The notes beneath the pieces are model-generated. The model was not told where the DNA came from. It did not search any database and saw nothing but the letters and a program-made list of their open reading frames with translations. The position numbers and the translations under genes were made by a program. From Mageeibacillus sp. UBA1193 (GTDB lineage Bacteria > Bacillota > Clostridia > Saccharofermentanales > Saccharofermentanaceae), in assembly GCA_002310155.1 (NCBI GenBank), contig DBYF01000090.1, forward strand, positions 745-5,786: 5,042 bases of DNA, written 5' to 3'. How positions within the stretch are numbered: position 1 is the first letter of the stretch; every line of letters begins with the position of its first letter. This document shows positions 1 through 5,042 of this stretch, one piece after another.

Positions 1-815
1 CCGCCGACGATCAGTCTCTTCAGATAGAGCTCGAGGGAGATACGGAGTTTAACGTCCTCATCGAGAGCGTTGTAGTGAGTCTCGAACGGACGAGCCGCTG
101 CACCGCCGGCATTGCTGACGAGCATCGGTGTCTCCACTTCCATGAAGTCTCTGCCGTCGAGGAAGTTACGGATCTCCTTAATGATCTTGGATCTCTTAAC
201 GAATGTATCCTTGACCTCCGGATTTACGATGAGGTCGAGGTAACGCTGACGGTAACGCATATCTGTGTTCGTCAGACCGTGGTGCTTTTCCGGAAGGATC
301 TGCAGGGACTTGGTGAGGAGCTTGAGCTCTTCTGCGTGAACGGAGATCTCACCGGTTCTGGTTCTGAAAACATAACCCTTGACGCCGATGATATCGCCGA
401 TGTCCATCTTCTTGAAATCCTGATAGTCATCTACGCCGAGGGAATCTCTTGTAACGTAGAGCTGGATGTCGCCCTGAAGATCACGGATGGTAGCGAAGGA
501 AGCTTTACCCATGACACGCTTGAGCATCATACGACCGGCAACGGAAACCTCGATCTTCTTACCTTCGTGAAGTTCCTTGAGTTTCTCGGCAGCCTCTTCC
601 TCGGAGAGTCCCTCCGGAAGCTGGGATTTAAGCTCTGCGTCGAGTTTCTCGAACTCGGCTTTTGCCTGCAGGGAGTGATAGGTCACGTCGTATTTCGTGA
701 TCTGGAACGGGTCTTTGCCGTTGGCCTGCAGCTCGGAGAGCTTCTCTCTTCTGATCTTCAGCAGCTGGTTAAGGTCCTGTACCGGAGCCTGGTTGTTGTT
801 GTTCTCGTCAGCCAT
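1..815 (-). CDS. lysS: Lysyl-tRNA synthetase, class II (5' part; runs off left edge)
   Basis: Cytoplasmic enzyme that attaches lysine to tRNA-Lys using ATP. The window holds 271 complete codons of a protein usually near 500 residues; the C-terminal half, with motifs 2 and 3, lies beyond the left edge. Visible parts: a short Asn-rich N-terminus (MADENNNNQ), then DLNQLLKIRREKL typical of the family, an OB-fold anticodon-binding domain at about residues 88-170 (VAGRMMLKRVMGKASF, GDIQLYV), the RYRQRYLDLI linker at 187-196, class II motif 1 (FMEVETP, ending at Pro230), and GGAAARPFETHYNALD followed by ELYLKRLIVGG. Compared with my memory of the E. coli enzyme, about 20 extra, mostly acidic residues lie before the OB fold (about 55-88). 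The ATG at 815 is chosen because GAGGAAG (complement of 820-826) sits just upstream. It follows greA by 155 bases on the same strand. Identity is secure; the edge truncation is only the window boundary. Confidence 0.97.
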   Translation of the reverse strand, partial: MADENNNNQAPVQDLNQLLKIRREKLSELQANGKDPFQITKYDVTYHSLQAKAEFEKLDAELKSQLPEGLSEEEAAEKLKELHEGKKIEVSVAGRMMLKRVMGKASFATIRDLQGDIQLYVTRDSLGVDDYQDFKKMDIGDIIGVKGYVFRTRTGEISVHAEELKLLTKSLQILPEKHHGLTNTDMRYRQRYLDLIVNPEVKDTFVKRSKIIKEIRNFLDGRDFMEVETPMLVSNAGGAAARPFETHYNALDEDVKLRISLELYLKRLIVG

Positions 816-844
816 TTTGCTTCCTCATTTCATTTTCTTTTAAC

Positions 845-877
845 GTGCGAGAAATCGCACGAGAGTGTGCGATTTCT
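845..877 (-). promoter_or_regulatory. Overlapping, mutually exclusive hairpins in the lysS leader
   Basis: Read on the minus strand, AGAAATCGCAC (877-867) and GTGCGATTTCT (860-850) form a perfect 11-bp stem with a 6-base loop. The first six bases of the second arm, GTGCGA (860-855), can instead pair with TCGCAC (850-845) over a 4-base loop. The two structures share an arm and cannot form together. Neither is followed by a U-run, so this is not a normal terminator; the lysS RBS lies about 20 bases downstream and is not inside either stem. The inverted repeats are certain, but a regulatory role is inference. Confidence 0.5.
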
Positions 878-896
878 GCCGTGGTTACTAAGTTTC

Positions 897-966
897 ATGC
901 GATTCCGCCCCGTGGGGCAGGATCGTTATCCGCCGCTTCTAGTTTAGCGGCGGGTGCACCTCGCAT
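897..966 (-). other. Structured greA-lysS spacer, possible multi-stem RNA
   Basis: Two GC-rich hairpins lie directly after greA. One is an 8-bp perfect stem CCGCCGCT/AGCGGCGG (953-946 with 937-930, 8-base loop). The other, at 924-901, has core GCCC/GGGC around a CACG loop, extended by a U-G pair, one mismatch and three more pairs. ATGCGA (966-961) and TCGCAT (902-897) can pair to enclose both, although this shares two bases with the second hairpin. No U-tract follows any stem. The layout could be an mRNA-stabilising or processing element, or the end of the greA message. It matches no riboswitch or T-box I recognise: there is no T-box GGGUGGNACCRCG-like core. Confidence 0.45.
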
Positions 967-970
967 CGTA

Positions 971-1453
971 TTAGTCACCGATCTTGATGATCTTGTACTT
1001 GAAAGCACCTGCAACTGTGGTGACTTCGATGACGTTACCCTTCTTCTTACCGATGATGGCCTTGCCTACCGGAGAATCCTGGGAAATACGGTTAGAGAAG
1101 ATATCCGCATCCTTTGCGTTTACGATCTCGTACTGAATCTCTTCCTTGGTCTCTTCGTCACGAAGTGTAACCTTGGAACCGAGGGTGATCTTTGTCTTAC
1201 TGATCTCGGACTCGTCGATGACTTCCGCGTTCTTCAGGATCTCTTCGATCTCCATGATGCGGGCTTCGTTCTTCGCCTGTGCGTCTTTTGCTTCATCGTA
1301 CTCGGAGTTCTCCGAAAGGTCGCCCTGTGCGCGTGCTTCCTTCAGCTGCTCAGCGATCTGTCCGGAGATGACGGTTTTTCTCTCTTCGAGCTCATCCTGC
1401 AGACGCTTCATACCTTCGACGGTAAATTGGATCTTCTGATTTTCTTCTGCCAT
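971..1453 (-). CDS. greA: Transcription elongation factor GreA
   Basis: GreA enters the secondary channel of RNA polymerase and stimulates cleavage of the 3' RNA end in backtracked complexes, freeing stalled elongation. The 160-residue length is normal. Residues about 10-82 form the N-terminal antiparallel coiled coil. Its tip carries GDLSENSEY with acidic residues Asp45 and Glu48, which match by motif the catalytic Asp41/Glu44 of E. coli GreA. Residues about 88-160 form the FKBP-like C-terminal domain, with LGSKVTL, ISQDSPVGKAIIGKKKGN and a hydrophobic end, YKIIKIGD. The ATG at 1453 has AAGGAG (complement of 1463-1468) nine bases upstream. It lies 97 bases after guaB and 155 before lysS; a greA-lysS pairing is common in Firmicutes, by general knowledge. 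Identity is secure because the acidic tip is intact, which argues against a Gfh-type antagonist. Confidence 0.97.
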   Translation of the reverse strand: MAEENQKIQFTVEGMKRLQDELEERKTVISGQIAEQLKEARAQGDLSENSEYDEAKDAQAKNEARIMEIEEILKNAEVIDESEISKTKITLGSKVTLRDEETKEEIQYEIVNAKDADIFSNRISQDSPVGKAIIGKKKGNVIEVTTVAGAFKYKIIKIGD

Positions 1454-1480
1454 GTTTCTGGTCTCCTTTTATGTTTTCTT

Positions 1481-1493
1481 ATAAGTTACTTAT
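1481..1493. repeat. 13-base perfect palindrome upstream of greA
   Basis: ATAAGT-T-ACTTAT is a perfect inverted repeat with a one-base centre, in an AT-rich stretch about 15 bases upstream of the greA ribosome binding site. It contains a weak minus-strand -10-like TATAAG but no matching -35 that I can see. It could be an operator overlapping a weak promoter, or chance in AT-rich DNA. The rest of the 1454-1550 spacer holds a second short palindrome, GCGGTCCGC (1500-1508), and a weak 6-bp stem (minus AAGCGC with GTGCTT) that is too poor to call a terminator. Confidence 0.3.
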
Positions 1494-1550
1494 TTATCTG
1501 CGGTCCGCTCTAAAAGCACCCGCCCGCGAATCCTCTGCGCTTATTTCAGC

Positions 1551-3059
1551 TTATCGGATGTTCGCGTCGTTGTTCTTCGTGATGACGTCGTGTGCGCCGC
1601 CCTCGACGATGGATGTGGAGGATACAACTACGAGACGTGCCTTCTCCTGGAGCTCCGGGATCGAGGAGGATCCGCAGGAACACATGGTCGCCTTCATCTT
1701 CGCGAGGGAAGAATCGAGGTTGTCCTTGAGCTTACCGGCATACGGTACATAGGAGTCAACGCCCTCTTCGAAGGCCATCTTGCCGCCCTTTCCGCCGTCG
1801 TCATATCTCTGCCAGTTACGTGCACGGTTAGAACCCTCGCCCCAGTACTCCTTCACGTAAGCACCATTGACAACGAGCTTTCTCGTCGGGCTCTCATCGA
1901 ATCTTGCGAAGTAACGGCCGAGCATGATGAAGTCAGCGCCCATAGCCAGTGCAAGTGTCATGTGGTAGTCGTGAACGATACCGCCGTCAGAGCACAGCGG
2001 AATGTAAACGCCTGTCTTCTCGAAGTACTCGTCACGTGCCTTAGCAACTGCGAGGACTGCGGAAGCCTGGCCACAGCCGATACCCTTCTGCTCACGTGTG
2101 ATACAGATGGAACCGCCGCCGATACCGATCTTGATGAAGTCAGCGCCGGCATTTGCGAGGTACTGGAAGCCCTCAGCGTCTACTACGTTACCTGCACCAA
2201 CGATTACGTTCGGGTAATTCTTCTTGATCCACTCAAGTGCTCTGCTCTGCCATACGGAGAATCCGTCGGAAGAGTCGAGGCAGAGAGCGTCAGCGCCTGC
2301 TTCAACGAGAGCCGGAACACGCTCTTCGTAGTCTCTGGTGTTGATACCTGCACCAACGATGAGGCGCTTGTCAGCATCCAGGAGCTCGAGCGGGTTAGCC
2401 TTATGGAATTCATAGTCTTTTCTGAAAACGAGACCAACGAGGCAGTCCTTATCGTCTACGATCGGCAGCTGGTTGAGCTTGTGCTCCCAGATGATGTCGT
2501 TGGCTTCTTTAAGTGTAGTACCTTCACGAGCTACGATGAGCTTCTCGAAAGGTGTCATGAACTCGGAGACCTTTGTCTTCGGATCCATACGTGTAACTCT
2601 GTAGTCACGGGATGTTACGATACCGAGGAGCTTGCCGTCGGACTTGCCGTTCTCGGTTACCGGGAATGTACCGTGGTTGGTTCTCTCACGGAGCTCAACG
2701 ACTTCTTCCATCGTGTTGTCCGGTGTGAGGTTACTGTCGGAAATAACAATTCCGGCTTTGTACTTCTTTACTTTCCGGATCATCTCGCACTGGGACTCCA
2801 CTGACTGAGACTGGAAAACGAAGGACATACCGCCGGAACGTGCCAGGGCTATTGCCATACCGTCATCGGATACAGCCTGCATGACTGCAGAAACCAAAGG
2901 GATGTTGATCTTGAGCTTACTCTCCTCCTGTCCCTTTCTGTACTTTGCTATCGGAGCAGACAGGTCCACCTGGTCAGGTGTGTTCTTCTCCGTAGTGAGG
3001 TTGGGGACCAGCAGGTATTCGCTGAACGTCCGTGATTCTTGCTCAAAAATCTTCGCCAT
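1551..3059 (-). CDS. guaB: IMP dehydrogenase (Tritrichomonas-type, with CBS pair)
   Basis: Oxidises IMP to XMP with NAD+, the committed step to guanine nucleotides, in the cytosol. The 502-residue protein has a (beta/alpha)8 barrel interrupted by two CBS motifs (about 105-160 and 164-222). Key residues visible: catalytic Cys319 in GIGGGSICITREQKGIG, DSSDG at 262-266, CSDGGI at 356-361, and the mobile-flap Arg418-Tyr419 pair in RARNWQRYD. The usual bacterial GIGPGSICTTR loop is here GIGGGSICITR. The N-terminal TFSEYLLVPN, the WGEGSNRARNWQRYD segment and the FEEGVDSYVPYAG-SIVEGGAHD tail match, from memory, the well-studied T. foetus enzyme (about 503 residues), down to the numbering of Lys310, Cys319, Glu408 and Arg418. 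Cys329 replaces an Arg I remember in relatives. GGGAGG (complement of 3070-3075) lies 10 bases before the ATG. The gene has its own promoter, and greA follows by 97 bases. Confidence 0.96.
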   Translation of the reverse strand: MAKIFEQESRTFSEYLLVPNLTTEKNTPDQVDLSAPIAKYRKGQEESKLKINIPLVSAVMQAVSDDGMAIALARSGGMSFVFQSQSVESQCEMIRKVKKYKAGIVISDSNLTPDNTMEEVVELRERTNHGTFPVTENGKSDGKLLGIVTSRDYRVTRMDPKTKVSEFMTPFEKLIVAREGTTLKEANDIIWEHKLNQLPIVDDKDCLVGLVFRKDYEFHKANPLELLDADKRLIVGAGINTRDYEERVPALVEAGADALCLDSSDGFSVWQSRALEWIKKNYPNVIVGAGNVVDAEGFQYLANAGADFIKIGIGGGSICITREQKGIGCGQASAVLAVAKARDEYFEKTGVYIPLCSDGGIVHDYHMTLALAMGADFIMLGRYFARFDESPTRKLVVNGAYVKEYWGEGSNRARNWQRYDDGGKGGKMAFEEGVDSYVPYAGKLKDNLDSSLAKMKATMCSCGSSSIPELQEKARLVVVSSTSIVEGGAHDVITKNNDANIR

Positions 3060-3112
3060 AAATCGAAATCCTCCCTTTGTATATATGATTACTCTAGAAA
3101 ATATTTCATTAA

Positions 3113-3142
3113 ATCATACCATACATAGAGAGGATTTTGGAA
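3113..3142 (-). promoter_or_regulatory. Likely sigma-A promoter for guaB
   Basis: On the minus strand, TTCCAA (3142-3137), an 18-base spacer and TATGAT (3118-3113) with an extended TGG before the -10 give a plausible housekeeping promoter. The start would be near 3106, leaving a leader of about 45 bases before the guaB ATG. That is too short for a guanine-type riboswitch aptamer. The -35 is poor; the extended -10 would compensate. A second AT-rich -10-like TATAAA lies slightly upstream (about 3146-3151) without a good -35. Confidence 0.5.
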
Positions 3143-3209
3143 GTTTTTTATACTATCGAATTCCACATTTTTCGGCCCGCGAAGCGCAGACTCATTGTGA
3201 AAGTGTCAA

Positions 3210-3238
3210 AGTGCTTTTCGATCCGCCCGAAAAGCACT
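3210..3238 (-). terminator. Hairpin terminator after thiT (weak U-tract)
   Basis: A perfect 11-bp inverted repeat, AGTGCTTTTCG (3238-3228) and CGAAAAGCACT (3220-3210), with a 7-base loop starts seven bases after the thiT stop codon. On the minus strand the stem is followed by TTGACACTTTC, a broken rather than continuous U-run. Position and stem strength support a terminator that separates thiT from guaB, but efficiency is uncertain. The plus-strand flank is even poorer in T, so the minus direction is preferred. Confidence 0.65.
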
Positions 3239-3244
3239 CGTATC

Positions 3245-3895
3245 TCACTTCTTCTTCGAACCCGAGATGTTTACCTTGAGAAGGCCGAGCGCGATGGAAA
3301 CGCCGATCAGGATTACGGCTGTGATCGCTGCCTCTACGAGCAGGAATGTACCGTTATAAAGTCCGGAATATACCCAGACGTTCTGGTCTTCCGGTGCGTA
3401 GTCTGCCCAGAAGATGACACCTGCGAGAAGATGCGAGATGAAGCGGACAACAAAGCAGAAGAATACTGCGACGCCGATGCGCCAGAACGGGATAAGATTC
3501 AAGCGCTTGAGAGGATTCTTGACCTCGATGCGCTTCTTGTAGGATGCGGCGAAGATACCGGAAAGGCCGATCGCCGTAAATGCAACGATATAGTCGAGCA
3601 TGACCTGCGGGAAGCTTACGAGAGTTCCGCCGATCAGCTGCAGAAGGCTGAAGCCGAAAGCTACGCAGAGACCTCTCTTCAGGCCGAAGCAGAGGCAGAA
3701 GAAAATGATCGGCAGCATGGAAGCCGGTGTGACCGATCCGCCCTGGGGCATCTTGAAGAGCTCGATCTTGGAAAGCACGAAGCTCAGTGCGAGGCAGAGG
3801 CCGCCGCAGGCAACGCTCATGATCATTTCACGGCGCTCGACCGCCTGGTTCTTTTTCTGAAGCTCGGTGGCTTCTTTCTGTTCATTCTGTGACAT
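3245..3895 (-). CDS. thiT: ThiT, thiamine-specific S component of ECF transporter
   Basis: Membrane protein that binds thiamine and, with the shared EcfA/EcfA'/EcfT module (not in this window), imports it. From the start at 3895 it is 216 residues. After a charged N-terminal tail of about 23 residues come roughly six hydrophobic helices and a basic end (SGSKKK). The family signature FKMPQGGSVTPASMLPI is at 47-63. His155, Trp163, Tyr176 and Asn181 keep exactly the spacing I remember for the Lactococcus ThiT thiamine-site residues His125, Trp133, Tyr146 and Asn151; Asp101-Tyr102 probably takes the acidic ligand role. The frame also opens at 3928, but that start has no RBS and lies at the attenuator, whereas 3895 has a strong AGGAGGA. 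The TPP riboswitch in the leader confirms a thiamine role independently. About 13 more residues than I expect lie between helices 4 and 5. Confidence 0.95.
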   Translation of the reverse strand: MSQNEQKEATELQKKNQAVERREMIMSVACGGLCLALSFVLSKIELFKMPQGGSVTPASMLPIIFFCLCFGLKRGLCVAFGFSLLQLIGGTLVSFPQVMLDYIVAFTAIGLSGIFAASYKKRIEVKNPLKRLNLIPFWRIGVAVFFCFVVRFISHLLAGVIFWADYAPEDQNVWVYSGLYNGTFLLVEAAITAVILIGVSIALGLLKVNISGSKKK

Positions 3896-3903
3896 AAAAA
3901 TAC

Positions 3904-3910
3904 TCCTCCT
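3904..3910 (-). promoter_or_regulatory. Ribosome binding site that fixes the thiT start
   Basis: AGGAGGA, nearly perfect against the 16S tail, sits about nine bases before the ATG at 3895. It decides the start in favour of MSQNEQ over the upstream in-frame Met at 3928. It lies outside the proposed attenuator stem, so control is more likely at transcription than by hiding this site. Confidence 0.85.
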
Positions 3911-3926
3911 GTTTGCCGGTCTCAGC

Positions 3927-3951
3927 AAAAAGAAGAAGTCTTCGAAACTTC
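3927..3951 (-). terminator. Putative riboswitch-controlled attenuator before thiT
   Basis: Just after the TPP aptamer, minus-strand GAAGT (3951-3947) pairs with ACTTC (3939-3935), extendable by one U-G pair, and is followed directly by TTCTTTTT (3934-3927). The stem is short and GC-poor, but position and U-tract fit a rho-independent attenuator favoured when TPP is bound. The competing antiterminator was not resolved by eye. Confidence 0.55.
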
Positions 3952-3955
3952 GCTT

Positions 3956-4044
3956 ATGCTCCCTCCGCCGGCATTATCCGGTTCAGGTCAAAGGGTCGAT
4001 GCCGGGTGCATCCTCTCAGCCGGCGTTTCCGGCTCCCCTGTTAT
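3956..4044 (-). promoter_or_regulatory. TPP riboswitch (THI box)
   Basis: The minus-strand leader carries the conserved thiamine pyrophosphate aptamer core in order: GGGGAGCC (4038-4031), a P3 hairpin GCCGG/CCGGC, CTGAGAGG (4019-4012), a variable P3a hairpin GATGC/GCATC, GACCCTTTGACC, then CCGGATAATGCCGG (3981-3968) and GGAGGGA ahead of the expression platform. CTGAGA, the CCCTTTGA segment, GGATAATGCC and GGGA are the invariant parts. It senses TPP, the product of imported thiamine, and should switch thiT off when TPP is plentiful. I could not draw a convincing closing P1 helix by eye, so the outer boundaries are approximate. Confidence 0.93.
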
Positions 4045-4057
4045 CTGAATCGCCGCT

Positions 4058-4086
4058 ATTCTAGCACGAGTGCGCGGTGACTGCAA
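4058..4086 (-). promoter_or_regulatory. Sigma-A promoter of the thiT riboswitch transcript
   Basis: Minus-strand TTGCAG (4086-4081), an exact 17-base spacer and TAGAAT (4063-4058) preceded by TGC (extended -10) make a strong housekeeping promoter. Predicted start is near 4051, only about 10 bases before the riboswitch core. The spacer contains GCAC-TC-GTGC, a small inverted repeat. The distance to the aptamer fits a dedicated thiT message. Confidence 0.75.
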
Positions 4087-4153
4087 TAGGTTTTTCAAAC
4101 TTCGTTGGAACTTGCTCTGTGGCGGGCTCTGGCAGTGGCGCGGCGTCTCCGTC

Positions 4154-4201
4154 AAATCTGATTATCGGCAGCGGGACAGATTCGTAAATCTGATTACCGG
4201 C
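4154..4201. repeat. Near-identical 16-base direct repeat at the hydrolase gene end
   Basis: AAATCTGATTATCGGC (4154-4169) and AAATCTGATTACCGGC (4186-4201) differ at one base and are 32 bases apart. The second copy includes the hydrolase stop codon. Between and overlapping them, CAGATT (4177-4182) and AATCTG (4187-4192) form a 6-bp inverted repeat with a 4-base loop. There is no minus-strand U-tract, so it is not a good terminator. A local tandem duplication of the gene end is one explanation. Confidence 0.55.
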
Positions 4202-5042
4202 GTCCGATGAGGCGCTGCCATTCGTTGTCTGTCAGGCTGTCTCTGAACTTGTCGATCTCGGCGGAATACTTCTCCGGTGCGGCGTCATAGCCCATGACAT
4301 GCGCGGCGCCCTCGATCAGGCAGATACGTTTCGGCGCGCGGATGTTGTTATAGATGTTATCACCCATTTCCGGCGGTACGAGATGGTCATCGGTTCCGTG
4401 GAAGATCAGGACCGGCACGTCGATACGGGAGGCGACCTTCACGGGCGTCGCTTTTTCGACCGGGAAACCGAAGCGCTTGAGCGCGACCTTCTGGACGAGG
4501 TTGATGAACGGGCGGAACTGGAACTTGTAGTTCCGCTGCATCAGGAACGACATCTGGTTGTCGAGTGTGTCAAAAGAACTGTCCGCGATAACGCCGATCA
4601 GACTCTCAGGCGCAATGCCGGAACCTGCGGCCATGAGGACCGCGGCGGCGCCCATGGAGCGGCCGTGCAGGATGATCCGGATATCATCGCCGAGGCGTGT
4701 TTCCAGATACTGCATCCACATGACGAGGTCCTGACTGTCGAAAAGTCCGTATCCGACGAACTTTCCGTCGCTCATGCCGTGAGCTCTGAGATGCGGGATC
4801 AGGATGTGGCAGTCCCTCTTTTCGAGATGGAGCTGCGCGTAGGCCGCCATGACGGACGGCATATCGTTGTAGCCGTGAACGAGGATCACGACTTCTTTCG
4901 TCTTTTTCTTAGCTGCCGGAATGAAGTAGGCGTAGAGCTTGATGCCGTCAAATGCGGTCATCTGCCAGTCCAGAACGTTCATGCGGTTGCTGTAGAACCA
5001 GTTCTGGCCGCGTCCGAAGATATTGCTCTGGTCGATGGACAG
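4194..5042 (-). CDS. Alpha/beta hydrolase, serine esterase-like (5' end off right edge)
   Basis: Predicted serine hydrolase of the alpha/beta fold; the substrate cannot be read from sequence. Numbering from the first internal Met (complement of 4982): oxyanion strand VVILVHGY at 31-38, nucleophile elbow GRSMG with Ser109, FHGTDD with the acid near Asp199, and GAAHVMG with His228, a complete triad in the usual order. A cap-like insertion with hydrophobic and aromatic residues (about 140-180) precedes the last strands. The frame stays open for 20 more codons to the right edge, including the aromatic NWFY, and no RBS precedes Met 4982. I therefore treat that Met as internal and the gene as partial. 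The YqkD-like group, which often has an N-terminal membrane helix, is the nearest I can suggest. The gene ends about 110 bases before the thiT promoter and has no clear terminator. Confidence 0.88.
   Translation of the reverse strand: MSIDQSNIFGRGQNWFYSNRMNVLDWQMTAFDGIKLYAYFIPAAKKKTKEVVILVHGYNDMPSVMAAYAQLHLEKRDCHILIPHLRAHGMSDGKFVGYGLFDSQDLVMWMQYLETRLGDDIRIILHGRSMGAAAVLMAAGSGIAPESLIGVIADSSFDTLDNQMSFLMQRNYKFQFRPFINLVQKVALKRFGFPVEKATPVKVASRIDVPVLIFHGTDDHLVPPEMGDNIYNNIRAPKRICLIEGAAHVMGYDAAPEKYSAEIDKFRDSLTDNEWQRLIGRR

Noticed and set aside
75..947. Long plus-strand open frame opposite lysS
   Set aside because: It is antisense to a clear LysRS reading frame, has no RBS or recognisable domain, and runs across the hairpin spacer. 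It is a shadow of codon bias.
816..970. T-box or lysine riboswitch controlling lysS
   Set aside because: No T-box GGGUGGNACCRCG-like sequence or specifier layout, and the 155-base spacer is too short and lacks the L-box motifs.
955..1530. Shared GCACCCGCC 9-mer in both the guaB-greA and greA-lysS spacers
   Set aside because: The copies are in opposite orientation and the flanks do not align; nine GC-rich bases can recur by chance.
1590..2804. 404-codon plus-strand open frame opposite guaB
   Set aside because: The minus strand encodes a full IMP dehydrogenase with all catalytic motifs; the plus frame is Cys- and Val-rich with no family resemblance.
3060..3110. Purine riboswitch upstream of guaB
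   Set aside because: The predicted leader is only about 45 AT-rich bases with no aptamer-like stems.
3204..3209. Perfect minus-strand TTGACA after the thiT terminator
   Set aside because: No -10-like hexamer occurs 16-18 bases downstream (the DNA there is GC-rich), so it is not a promoter.
3137..3892. 251-codon plus-strand frame opposite thiT
   Set aside because: The product is highly charged and repetitive in Glu/Ala/Asp, as expected for the antisense of a hydrophobic membrane protein; thiT is firmly supported.

Overview
The window looks like ordinary housekeeping chromosome from a Clostridia-type member of the Bacillota (Firmicutes). The evidence is strong AGGAGG-type ribosome binding sites, Firmicute-like sigma-A promoters, an ECF-type ThiT thiamine transporter under a TPP riboswitch, and greA placed directly upstream of lysS. 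Coding GC looks moderate, near half. I cannot name the genus. All five recognisable genes are on the minus strand, so transcription runs from high to low coordinates.

In transcription order: (1) an alpha/beta hydrolase that enters from the right edge and ends at 4194. (2) A thiamine unit: promoter 4058-4086, TPP riboswitch about 3956-4044, a likely attenuator at 3927-3951, and thiT (3245-3895, starting at the internal Met with the good RBS), closed by a hairpin at 3210-3238. (3) A promoter at 3113-3142 and guaB (IMP dehydrogenase, 1551-3059), of the type best known from the parasite Tritrichomonas foetus. (4) greA (971-1453), 97 bases after guaB. (5) lysS (815 to beyond the left edge), preceded by a 155-base leader with several hairpins and no U-tract.

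The functions are separate housekeeping tasks: thiamine uptake sensed by its own cofactor product, the first committed step of GMP synthesis, rescue of stalled RNA polymerase, and charging of tRNA-Lys. guaB-greA-lysS may be partly co-transcribed, since I see no convincing terminator between them. I found no mobile element, CRISPR array, tRNA, rRNA or defence-like cluster. The least explained DNA is the structured greA-lysS spacer, which includes two mutually exclusive hairpins just upstream of the lysS ribosome binding site. Nothing here amounts to a clearly new biological system.
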